DNA of 64,000 nucleotides from Dipetalonema caudispina (lineage: Eukaryota; Nematoda; Chromadorea; Rhabditida; Onchocercidae): positions 56,724-120,723 of the forward strand of contig JABVXV010000188.1 of NCBI GenBank assembly GCA_013365325.1, written 5' to 3'. Each line of letters opens with the position of its first letter. The stretch's first letter is position 1. Shown piece by piece: positions 28,141 through 38,873 of the stretch. The position numbers and the translations under genes are program-made. The notes beneath the pieces are model-generated. The model worked only from the letters and a program-made list of their open reading frames with translations. It did no database searches and was not told the origin of the DNA.

Positions 28141-30412
28141 GATAGCGATAGGGTATATAGTGATGATAACTGGTGAATGAACGATTGTTCGGCACATGTA
28201 TAATAAAGAGAGGAGAGCTATAAATGATTATAGCAGGTAATACGTAGATTTTTCGTAAACAGCGTAGATGTAGATACTCCAGAGGAGGATAATAAATCCA
28301 AAGCTCTGGGCTTAAGAATCAGCTTCAAATTTTTGTTAGAGATAATGGAATATACACAGAATGTATTGAGGCTTTTGTCGCCTATACCACCTAAACTCTT
28401 CGTATCAATTTAATTTCAACATTTAATTACAACAGTTGAAAAAAAAAAGATAAATAAAAAAGAAAAAAAAAAAGAGAAAGGCGAGAGATCTATGAAGAAT
28501 CCACAAAATCCATCAACAAACAAACGATTAATCAAAAGCAAATCTCAAATATTGCAGCAAATTTAATCAGCAAAATAAATTCAGTCAGGTCAAGAATGCA
28601 GAAATATGTCGCAAATGTAGCTGCAACATTTTAAATATATCAGACATTGCGAAAGTTAATTTAATCATTTCAGGCTTCATCCATGTAAACTTTCATAATT
28701 AAGCAAATAAATTGACCCTTTGTTCTATATATTAATATCTTTTTAGACCATTGCTTCCTTTAACATTTAAGGGAATAATACTGTCAGTAGGAATTTCACA
28801 CTTATCAGAGGTTAAAAATTCCGTTTCAAGGAATTTATATATTTGCCAAAATTACAATGATGCTGTCGCATTTTGTCATCTGGAAGTATTTATTATATCC
28901 CAATAATGTATTAGACAGATTATAGAAATCGCGAAATAATAATAATAATAATAATAATACATGAAGTTATTGGCAAGAAAATTTTTCGTACGAATAAATT
29001 ATACCACAATATAAGATTGAGAAATAATTTTCAATTTCCAATTTAATAAGGAAATATTTTCAATTAATTTTTAAGATGAAAATGTTTGAGAATTACTAGA
29101 TAAGTTTGCTTGAAATAGTTATTGATCATCCTATTTCCCCATTCATTAATAAACAACATTTCATATCGTTAGGAAATGATATACTTAATTTCTATCAAAT
29201 TTCAAATTTGTGATATCATCGAAACTTTTCTTTCATCCTTTATTTTTACATTAATGGAATTTACTCTATCGCTTTCTAAACTGAAGAATTTTCGGCTATT
29301 TTCTTAAAATCTCTTCCGAAAAATAATTGCCTAATTGCATGATAGATATGATAAGAAGATAAATCCTTTCAACTAAAAAGATAAAATTATATTTCTGTTC
29401 TGATTCATTTTAAATTTTAATTAAAAAATGCAATGTGGTATTTATTAAATAGAATAAATTTGTTAGTTAAATGCTAATACATACTTTTCAGATATTAGGG
29501 AATAATTTCTATTCATCTGAATTATTGAAGCAGTTATTTGCAATGCTATTGATTTTAATGTTACTAGTAATTTCAATCTTCAATCATCTAATCAAACATT
29601 TTACACTTTTGTTCTAAATTTAAATTTGAATTTATCAATTTGAGTTCAATGATTATTTCGCTCATTTAGTTGATGAAAACAAATCAAGAAGTTGTACGGG
29701 AAGAACAATCGATTGTATCAATTGCAAACGAAAAATAATGATAAGAAATAGATGATAAATTTATTTTGTATAAAATTAACAATAATTAAATATAGGAAAT
29801 TATTCTATGTATTCTAAATTTTTGTATAATAAAATGAATACAAATTATCAATGGAATAGGCAGAATTGTGATACAATTATCAACATGATAATAAAGATAA
29901 ATATAATTTACTAAGAAAAGAATGATGTAAATGTCATCTTAAACACCACAACTAAATAATTTTTTTACCATCCAATAATCGAATAACACAACAATGAAAG
30001 GTATTTCTTAACTTCTCTTCTCATAAGATTAAATTTTTGGAAGATTTCAAAAAAAAAAAGAAAATTAACCAATACAAATTATCTTATCAATTAAACATTT
30101 ATAATTTATACCTTTTTCAATGCAAATAACACAAGAATATTCCTATTTCATTATTTGAAATGAATTAAATGATTGGAAATTAAAATGACTCATCATAATA
30201 TATGAAAGTTAGCTGAAAGAAACTAACTATACGGTTGTTTTTAAATCAGCAAAATGAATGGGATATGTGAGGAAGGTAATAAAGACTAAAGAAAGTGTGG
30301 AAAAAGTTGAAAGAGAAATTGCTTGTAGATAAGTATTGCATGTGAGTGTTGTGATTTTTCTTCATCTTCAACTTAAAGAAAAAAAAAAAAAAAAAAAAAG
30401 AAAACGATGATG

Positions 30413-30444
<32 letters not shown>

Positions 30445-30452
30445 GATGATAG

Positions 30453-30483
<31 letters not shown>

Positions 30484-30668
30484 GATGATTCGGGAAAGCA
30501 CAGCTGTCAGAAAATGAAGCACTTCATAGCAGATAACATCAACGAATTCGACTCAAACTTAAACTACCAAACAAACCAAACTTCTATGCAATCATCATCT
30601 TCCACCTCATTCTTTTTTTTTTTTTTTTTCTTTTTTTGTATAATAGAAAGAAAAAGAATAGGTATGTA

Positions 30669-30721
<53 letters not shown>

Positions 30722-33700
30722 TTGTGTGTGTTTATGTGTGTTTATGTTTATAGGTGTATGTATGTATGTATGTCTAAGTAAGAGAGAGAGGGAGAAAGAG
30801 AGAGAGAGAGAGAGAGAGAGGAAAAAGAAAGAATGAAAAAAGCTGAAATTTCCTCCTGATTTTCTAAATCTTTTTGATTTGAAGAAAATTTGTCAAAGAA
30901 ATAAAGCAAGCAACAACTGCGGATAAACTAAGTGAGTAATTTGCGAGAAAAATAGACGAAAATTGAAAAATTTTTTCACGAAGAAAAGATTAAAATTGGC
31001 AGAGAAAATGAATGATAATGAAGAAAAATGAAAAAGAAAAAGAAAAAAAAAAAAGAAAAACGAAGAAATATATATGAGAGAGAAAAATTACAGCTAATAA
31101 TGATGAAACTTAACAAAATTTGAAACACAAATTTTTTTTTTTTTTTTTTTTTTTGGTTGAAATTAACAAAAGCAACTTTTACTGCATATTATTACATAAT
31201 ATTCATTTCAATAATATATGTATAAAATGTATATCATCAAATAGAAATTATTGATAAATACTATATCGTTTCATTTATCATATTTTTAATTTAATATTAA
31301 TTACAGTTAGCTAAAAAAATGCAACAATAAATATAATAAATGATAATATGATAACAAAAAGGATTATATGATATTAGTAATTATTGTATGATATGGTTTA
31401 ATTTAGAACTATTTACAGTTAGCAAAAATTGATAACAATTTTAGCTGTAATATGGTAATAATGATAATAATATGATATTATCAATTATTATTGCTCAGGC
31501 AATAATAGTAGTAATAATGATGATAATAATGATCGGTTATGATGTGATTAATAATCGTGATAATTATTTCAGTAACATAATTGGGATAGTTCTAATGATA
31601 TTAAAATGATTATGGAATTGTTATTGTTCCTAACGAGGAAACAATGATATAAATGATAAATTTGTTAATCGATTATTGTTGTCATAAGGATCATAATGGC
31701 AAAAGTAATGAAGATCATGACGATAGTTGTGATGATAATCGTTGACATCTGAGCAAATTGTCGTGATAATAGTGATTATATTGATGATTGCGTCATTACT
31801 ATGGTGATAATGATAATAACGATGGTGATACTGGTGATGATGATAAACGGTAAATAAAAATGGTGATGTTGATGGTGATAATGATGAATGATGCAATTAT
31901 GAGTGGAACACTTGACAAAACGATGCTTTTAAATCACTCATCGAGACAGACTTTAATCGATCCATTCGATCAAATGGATTTGAAAGTTCAAAAAACAAGG
32001 AAAATTTTTTAGCAACTTTAGAAGTTAAGAGTGTTGAAAACTTTCAGATCGAAAGAAAGATATTTGCTTAAATTATTATTAATTATAAAAGACAGAAAAA
32101 TGGTCTGTCAATATCATTTCAATTATCAACTGTGAAATTTTCAGCTTATCCTTGAAATCGTTTTCCTTTACTTGCTATTTTACTCAAAATACTTCCCAAA
32201 CATGACATTTCAGAATATTTTCCTGAATTCTAAAGCACTTTTCAAAAGTGAAATTTCACTCATCGTGCTTCAAAAGGATATATCAATATCAATTATAGGA
32301 TTATTAAAAAATTATTGAAGTGAACAGAATTTTTAGGATGAGCAACATTATAAATTTGCTAAAATAAAAAGAATAATCTAAGCAAATGCATTAATTATTA
32401 ATTAATCAATTACTGACTAATAGCGAAACATAACTATGTAATACGAAAATGATGAGAATAAAAAGTTAATTAAAAATTACATTGAAATTAAATTAATCAT
32501 AAGTGCAATTTCCTACATGCATAACGGTTCAATTTTAAAAGTTGTCAGCTTTTACTGCTCTCAAAGATATTATTATAAACTTTGATTGGATTGTCAAGAA
32601 TAATGAAAATATATTAGCTTCCTACTTGCTAATTATGTAGCGAATAATTATTTTCCAAAATAGAAACACATTTCAATATGGGAATATAAGGGAAATCTTC
32701 GAAGTGTTGTTTTGTTGAAGCATTTTAAAATTTTCCAAACAAAAAACGTTTCGTTTCTCTCATTGAAATACATGAAATGTATCGCTATCATCCATTTTGT
32801 AGTAATTGATGGAAAAAGTTTTTTTTTGCAAAATGTCTGAGATTATTTTTCGTATACTATTAATATGCATAAAAAGAAAAAAAAAAAGCCTAGCCAAGAT
32901 CAATTAGTTCTAATAATGCTCATTCCAAATACTATAATCTATGTTATCATTTCAAAAATCTAGATAAGCTGAAAAGGGGAAAATAATGATAACGCCAAGA
33001 AACTTGATCAATTGATATGATCATAATTGGTATGATAGAGCAGTTCAGGACATTTACATTTGCAATCAACAAGCAAAATTAAAGAGAACGATTAATAAAA
33101 TCTTCCATGAAATTTTCCACATTTGCAGTATTAGTGAGGAATAATTAGCAATGGTACTCAGAAATACCTAATAGAATTATTAATTGCTTAATTTCAAATC
33201 AATTACAATCAAATCTTCAATTTATTGCATGCTTACTTGAACTATTAATCTTAGAAATAACTTAATAGAATCATTGATACTGGTGCATATATCCAAATTT
33301 GATCAAAAAATTATCAATCATACCAAAACCTAATATTTATCAGCTGTCTTTCACGATAAAATAACCATCACTATTCATTTACAATACAATTTTTCAGTGC
33401 TTTATTATGACACAATGAAATAAATTGTGAAACTAACCTGATCTCAAATTAAAATTTCAAGCCAACAAAAAAAAAAAAAAAAAACTCAAAACCATAATTG
33501 TTGGAATTTAAAGCTCACAACAATTGCTACTTATAAATTCAACATAATGAGAGTAATTAATGATAATTTCACGATGGGTAAAATTTGAGTTCTCAATCTA
33601 ACCTTTGCAAACAAAATATTTCGCATTAAAGAACCATTTCTGATAATAAATAATTGATCACATAAAAAAATCATACTATATTCCTTACAAAATAAGTATT

Positions 33701-34201
33701 ATACTACAGAAGAATCTTGCAAATTTAATTCAAAAATTTCTAAATTATTCAATTTTGAAAACAAAAAAAAGAAGAAAAAAAGAAAATTATTAGGAAAAAA
33801 AGATATAATCTTTTGCAAATCATTTCCGTAAAGAGAATTTTTATTCACAATACATTTTCTTCCTTTCTTTTTTTTTTTTTTTTTTTTTTTTCAAAATTAA
33901 ATTAATAGAATCTGTTAGAAAATAGCAACCTAATTATTTGTTACTAAAAATTTTTCCACTTTTAATAAATAAATAAAAGCTTGTGGAAAAATGATAAAAT
34001 GCTTATTATCATATGCCATATGGTATCTTTACCGGATATCACATGTTGTTATTTTCCGGAAATTATAAAAAAAAAAAAATTCAAAATTTCCGGTGCATGA
34101 AAATTATTGTACTTCAAGAATACATGTAAAGATTGATAAAAGAAAAAGAATTTTATTGGAACAGATGAATGTTCGGCAAGAAATTAAAAACGATGTGATA
34201 T

Positions 34202-34239
<38 letters not shown>

Positions 34240-37200
34240 AAATTTTATTGGAATGAATAAAATTTATATAATAACAATCTTCGGGTAATTATTTTTTTAT
34301 TCTTGGGTAATTCATTTTTTTTCTTTCTTATTTTAACCAAAGCTTATTAGAACATTTCATTTCCGTTTTTACATGCTTTTTTTTTCGAACAATTAAAATT
34401 GAACTATGATAGTTTAAAAAAAAAAAAAAAAAAGGAAAAAAAAATCGAACAAAAGATTTTCGTTTTTAAATCTTATCAATGTGTCAAATTTCTACTCTGA
34501 TATAGTACAGATTTGAATTGTAGGAAAATCATACTTCTAAAAATATCCTCCAATATTATAATTTTAAATAAGCATAGATCATCGTCTAAAAAAACAAAAA
34601 TATCTATCTTTACATTTATCATAACAAATTTTTGTTCAACAATTCAGGTTTAAAATCTCTTTAAAACATTTTCCTTTTAAGAAAATTGATAAAATAGTGT
34701 GAAAAAAGATTTAATTTTTTTTTTTTTTTTGTAAAAGAATATTTAAATTGAAATACTTGATATACTATTCAAGTTAGTTTCGTGGAAAAATTGTCAATAA
34801 AGAGAATTTTCAATACATTTAAATTTTCCATAATGATATCTGTTTCAGAAATTTATAGGAAAGAAAAAAAAAGAAACAATTACTACTAAATTTATCCATT
34901 TTAATTAAAAAAAAAAAAGAAAAAAAAGAAAATTCTGTTACACGAAGAAAAATATACTCAAAAAATTTTCCTGAAATTTCGATAATTTCTTTTGTACAAT
35001 TGTCTCTTATTTATTATTTTAAAATATAATTTGAATAGTATTTAGCAAATTATAAAAGTAACTCTTGTAATTCGTTAAAAAAAAAAAAAAAAAAATTCAA
35101 AACTATCAGAAATTTTAAAGTGATGAAATATTTTTACTGCTACAATAACAAAAATAAAATTTTATTAACAAATTAATTTGGAATATTTCTAAACAATTGC
35201 AATAAGATTTATGTTTATAATTTATTATTTATCGCTTTATTTTTTTTTTTTTTAAATGACACACTCTAAATTAAACATGCAAAAATCAATTTTTTTTTTT
35301 TTCCTATTTCTATAAAAAATTTCATTAAAGATATCTGAAATTTATTATGGATAAAAAATTAAATGAAAATTTAAAAAAAAAAAAAAATAAAAACCTTTTT
35401 GGAAGATTTGAACACGTTACATTTAAATGTGTTTGATGCACCATCACGTGCAATATAAGAGAATATTTGTAAATCCTGAGAATCGTGAGATACATAAAAA
35501 ACCCTGGAATTAATATAAATTTAATCAAAATTTAATTTATACTTATATTAGAATTTTTATTTTTATTATTTACATAACATTTTACATATATTAGATTTTT
35601 AATTTATATATTACTTAAGATTTTACACTACTACTAAATTTTTCATTTATAATAAAAAAAAAAAAAATCAATGAAGCTTCGAAAAGATTAATTAATATTA
35701 TTTATCATAACGATTAAATAAGATGGAAAATGATCGTCGTAAATGATAGAAAGGTTTTTATCATCAAAGTTTTGTTTATCATAACGATTAGGTAAAATGG
35801 GTAATGATTGTCGTATATGATAGAAAGGTTTTATCACTAAATTTTTGATTATATTAGCTCTGTTTATACAAATTTTGCCAATTATACTGATCCTTTTTTT
35901 TTTTTTTTTTTTGTTTCCGAGAGGGAGAAAAATTCGTAAAGGTAATGTTGAAAAATTTCCGTCCTAATTTACTCGCAATAGAAATGACAATCATTCACTA
36001 TTCCCATGATCTATATGATTTATATTATTTGATCATAGTAATCTAAATCAAATGAAAACTAACCGATCATAAATTCTTATCGAATATTTTCAGGAAAAAA
36101 TTGGAAATTTTCAATTTTTTTATTAAAAAGTTCAATTTCTCAAATTTGTTGTAAAAATTATGAAGTTTAATAATTAGTTATGATAACATTTCTATGATCA
36201 ATTTAATCTTTCTATTATTTTGACATTATCACAATACTTCTAATTTTATATCGATGAAAATGATAAGAATTTTTTGTATTTAAAGGATAATTCAAGGGAG
36301 AGGGGAAAGAAAAAAAAAAAAAAAAAAAACAAATAAATGCAAACCTATGAATGGGATGAAACATCACCAGAAGTTTGCTTTCGTCCCAAGTTGCATCTTT
36401 TTGATTTTTCTAAAATAATTATCTTTTTTAAAAAATTTGCAATTTTATTTATCAATTTAAAATATTTCATAATTAGCGAAATTCTTCAACAAATATCACA
36501 GAATAAAGAAGTAATGTTCATTTTTTGAAATGGAAATATATTAGAAAGTTAAGGATTTTTTTTTTGAATTGAAAAGGCAATATATTAGTTTGGAGACCTT
36601 TTTTCGATGCAGAACAACTTTAATACCATCAATGGAAACGGTAATATCCACCGGACGTTTTTTTATCCCTCGTGCTTTGAATTCATACTGCAACAACAAC
36701 AACAACAACAACAATATGTATCACATACAGATCTAATCTCATCCAATAATACGTATCATTTTTGTGGAAAAAATAAAAAGCAATTTTGAAGAATTTTCAG
36801 CAAAAAATGATCAATAACAAAAGAAATTTTTGATCCTACAAAAAAAAAAAAAAAAAAAATCAGATAGTTTCTTTTCCAGTAAAAGAGCACCCACCAAGCT
36901 TTTATATAGCTTAATTTTGATTATTGAAGGGGAAATTTTTCGTTAAGTTAGGTAAATTATTTGATAGAAATGAACTTACCCGAACTCGACGCATTGCAGC
37001 GACAATTTCGATACGTGAACCGGGTCGCGGTATTTCCATACTTCCTACGTACTGAAATTGTGAACAAAAATTAATTTCATTGTTCATGAAATGAATTTCT
37101 TTAATACAATGTGATCATTGTTCATTTGAAATGTGTTTGAAACTTCATCATCTTCTTAATCCAATTCATTTATCAGTACTTATCACTAGACTAATTTTAT

Positions 37201-38616
37201 TTTGTTATGCTATAAAATTTGAAATGGTACTAATCATTACGTAAACATATCGAACCTTAAATCAAATAATAAATAATAAATAAGATAATAGTTATTTTAA
37301 AAACAAAAACATTGCTAAAATTAAACTTAAATTTCAAAAAAAAATATTACAGTTAAAATCATGTCTAAAACTATTTCGACCCTAAGGTTAACTTTGTTTT
37401 TTTTTTTCAGAAGAATTATCTCTCCATTTCATAATTATCAATTTGCATATATTTGGTGATAAAATGAAAATTGGAACTTTTCGTTTAAGAAATGAAATTA
37501 GATATGAGCAGTGTGATCTTTGCTAAAATTTCATCCCATTTTGTTTTTACTTTAAATTATTTGAGAAAATTTCAGCACTACAATTTACAGCTTCGTTTAA
37601 GCAAAGGATGATAAAGCATGCTGAGAGAATTTCAACAAAAAAGCTAAATGTTCATTTTCGTTCCTTTCTATAAAGAACTATTAAATAATCTTTTAACTAT
37701 ATGTAAAAAGGTAAAGAGATAAGTTAAATTTGTTTCCAAGCGAATTTTTTTAAGAATTTAAAGGTCAAATGCTACCTATAATAACTTATTATGCCTACGA
37801 TGTTTTATTCATTTTTCAAAATGAATCGCTGAAATGTCACTTCCCTCCAAAATCTCTACATTTTTAATAATTTTTCTTTTTGTTTAAGTCTGATAAATTC
37901 TAAAATTTCGGGAAATTAAAAATGATTAATGATTTTTCTGAAGAAAACTGGATATCTATCAAGCTAATAAAAATGCTAGCAAATTATTAATTTCATAAAT
38001 ACGCTGATCGCTGAGTACATTATATCATTTATTTTAGCAATTGGCAATTGCATACATTTGAACAATTAACTTTGCTACGACATTGTTGCATTTTATACAG
38101 CAATAGTTTTTTTTTTTTTATTTTGAAATTAATTTCTTCTATGATCCGATCATCTATCATTCATTATTGTCTTATTTTTATTTGCTAAATGAAACTAAAT
38201 ATTGCTTATTCGATATGAAATTTTATAACTTTCTTCACATTTCCAAACTATTCTTTGTTATAATTTCTTTATTTCTATGAAATTCTATTATTTTGAAATT
38301 TCGAATCTCTTCTTTTTTTTTTTTTTTGGCGTGAAATTATACAAGATTTTCTTGTATGAAGCAATGTCATCATAATGTGAAATGTAAAATATTTCAATTT
38401 GAAAAATTATTGATTTCGGATATTTTTGAATCAAACCTTCAATTACAATCTTCAATAATGCATAATATCTTCTCATTCTCATAAAATGTTGAAACAAACC
38501 TTAGCATCAAAGTGAATGCCATGTTGATAGGCGAGTTCATTGTGCAATGGGATACGGCAATCGTAGAGATCCTCTGATATTATATCATAAGATCCATGCT
38601 TCTTCTTACCAGGCAT
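13550..38616 (-). CDS. dyc-1: DYC-1, nematode NOS1AP/CAPON adaptor protein
   Basis: Twenty-one exons, in transcript order: 38616-38500, 37051-36980, 36687-36598, 36409-36345, 35503-35395, 25154-25028, 20687-20536, 20386-20190, 19995-19860, 19535-19341, 19041-18916, 18194-18069, 17847-17671, 17520-17386, 16931-16812, 16521-16411, 16122-15917, 15643-15509, 15340-15178, 14289-14012, 13775-13550. They sum to 3,063 nt in continuous phase (1,020 aa). Residues about 10-185 are a CAPON-type PTB domain: [64 protein letters not shown] and [13 protein letters not shown] closely follow the NOS1AP pattern. Residues about 421-504 give the conserved coiled coil with [18 protein letters not shown]. The rest is Ser/Pro/Gln-rich, with six glutamines near 868-873 and a second helical stretch after it. 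In C. elegans the orthologue acts in muscle with the dystrophin network; worms lack the nitric oxide synthase partner, and the end (NDTGLL) is not the vertebrate PDZ ligand. The start is chosen because MPGKKK matches the NOS1AP N-terminus. The least certain junctions are the exon 3 donor (GTCTCC) and the exon 7 donor (GTATTA). Confidence 0.9.
15505..15509 (-). promoter_or_regulatory. dyc-1: Stop codon overlapping a splice donor in dyc-1
   Basis: Exon 18 ends GATAT and the donor is GTAAAT, so unspliced RNA reads Asp-Met-stop (TAA at 15505-15507) while spliced RNA reads Asp-Met and continues into 15340-15178. Retention of this short intron would give a protein about 220 residues shorter, ending PSDM. 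Whether both forms are made cannot be seen from DNA. Confidence 0.5.
17782..17844 (-). repeat. In-frame 27-bp tandem repeat inside a dyc-1 exon
   Basis: Two 27-bp units (17782-17808 and 17809-17835) differ at one base, followed by a partial third unit abutting the exon's acceptor. They encode a nine-residue repeat of the form TSKGR(S/L)ESA just after the coiled coil. Because the unit is a multiple of three, copy-number change would not break the frame. Confidence 0.9.
21676..21856. repeat. Minisatellite with 27-33-bp units in dyc-1 intron 6
   Basis: Six tandem copies share the core CTTCTGA. Two subtypes alternate: 33-bp units containing AGCATGACCTATTTAA and 32-bp units containing AGCATAACTTA, plus one 27-bp shortened unit and a partial last copy. 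The array ends about 65 bases from the donor of the alternative exon at 21922. Confidence 0.85.
21922..22063 (-). CDS. dyc-1: Alternative first coding exon of dyc-1 (isoform without PTB domain)
   Basis: An ATG at 22061-22063 opens 47 codons beginning [14 protein letters not shown] and ending NDRKDNLV. The exon ends in a strong donor, G|GTAAGT, in phase 1. The next dyc-1 exon (20687) begins with AT and needs exactly one base, giving Asp and reading on into SLTSTEGD. It cannot be an internal exon after the exon ending at 25028, because that phase runs into a stop. It therefore fits an internal promoter or a trans-spliced start; an AG (GATACAG) lies upstream near 22138. The predicted isoform is about 874 aa, with no PTB domain but the coiled coil intact. 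Confidence 0.55.
26082..26163. repeat. CACA/TATA compound microsatellite
   Basis: ACAC-type units with embedded ATAC and a pure TA run, followed after about 30 bases by a run of more than 30 A residues (26193-26225). Confidence 0.85.
27738..27759. other. 22-bp perfect palindrome
   Basis: ATGTACTTTTT is followed directly by its reverse complement with no spacer. It lies about 95 bases beyond the donor of the alternative first exon at 27855, inside dyc-1 intron 5. It could be a hairpin or a symmetrical binding site; function is unknown. Confidence 0.7.
27855..28040 (-). CDS. dyc-1: Alternative first coding exon of dyc-1 (isoform lacking the N-terminal part of the PTB)
   Basis: The ATG at 28038-28040 starts 62 codons beginning [14 protein letters not shown] and ending ESDHDLE. 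They end exactly in phase 0 at GAG|GTATGT, a strong donor. The next dyc-1 exon (25154) starts in phase 0 with AGT CAA GCA, so the frames join into [20 protein letters not shown]. The sequence is richer in G+C than the surrounding intron and its translation is protein-like, unlike the opposite-strand frame, which runs into the microsatellite. A trinucleotide microsatellite lies about 14 bases upstream of the ATG on the transcript side. The isoform (about 931 aa) would keep only the last helix of the PTB domain. Confidence 0.6.
28054..28145. repeat. Compound trinucleotide microsatellite next to the alternative exon
   Basis: Blocks of GTT, then ATG, then AAT units in series, immediately upstream (in the minus direction) of the alternative ATG at 28040. 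Length variation here would alter the presumed 5' UTR or promoter. Confidence 0.9.
30403..30490. repeat. GAT/AAT trinucleotide and hexanucleotide repeat
   Basis: A GATAAT hexamer run flanked by GAT and AAT units, within dyc-1 intron 5. Confidence 0.85.
30661..30830. repeat. Compound TATG / GT / GA microsatellite
   Basis: GTAT units grade into a long GT run with TTT interruptions, then TATG units, then a GA run, ending in A-rich DNA. It is purine/pyrimidine alternating on one side and pure purine on the other, so both Z-DNA and triplex forms are conceivable. It lies in dyc-1 intron 5. Confidence 0.9.
34207..34239. repeat. T33 homopolymer
   Basis: Uninterrupted T-run in dyc-1 intron 5. Confidence 0.9.
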
Positions 38617-38805
38617 TCTATCTATTCTATAATTATTACTTAATTTTTTTTTTTTTTTTTTTTTTTTTTTACCTCTAAAATTTTATTCAATAAAATTATT
38701 CAATTTCTAGTAAGTAATATTTTCCATTAATAGCAATAATTGAAAAAATGTTGATAAGATAGGAAGTTTTGTTTGAAAAAAAAAATGATTGTTGTAGTTG
38801 TTAAA

Positions 38806-38806
<1 letters not shown>

Positions 38807-38861
<55 letters not shown>
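38807..38861. repeat. A55 homopolymer
   Basis: The longest pure homopolymer I see in the window, about 190 bases 5' of the dyc-1 start codon on the minus strand. A T27 run sits between it and the start codon. Poly(dA:dT) of this length is expected to exclude nucleosomes. Confidence 0.9.

Positions 38862-38873
<12 letters not shown>

Larger units (their letters stand above)
25155..35394 (-). other. dyc-1 intron 5 (10 kb) with an embedded alternative first exon
   Basis: The intron interrupts the PTB domain coding sequence. It contains the exon at 27855-28040 and many repeats: A-runs (25540-25558, 25717-25737, 25921-25946, 26193-26225), the CA/TA tract near 26082-26163, the trinucleotide block at 28054-28145, the GAT/AAT block at 30403-30490, the GT-GA block at 30661-30830, an AAT/ATG-rich stretch (31440-31890) and a T33 run (34207-34239). 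No other exon was recognised. Confidence 0.6.

Noticed and set aside
27803..28180. Plus-strand 125-residue frame ending in Leu/Met/Ile repeats
   Set aside because: Half of it is the trinucleotide microsatellite; the minus-strand frame has a start, a strong donor and the correct phase for dyc-1.
31630..31896. His/Tyr-rich minus-strand frame
   Set aside because: Product of a degenerate GAT/AAT repeat.
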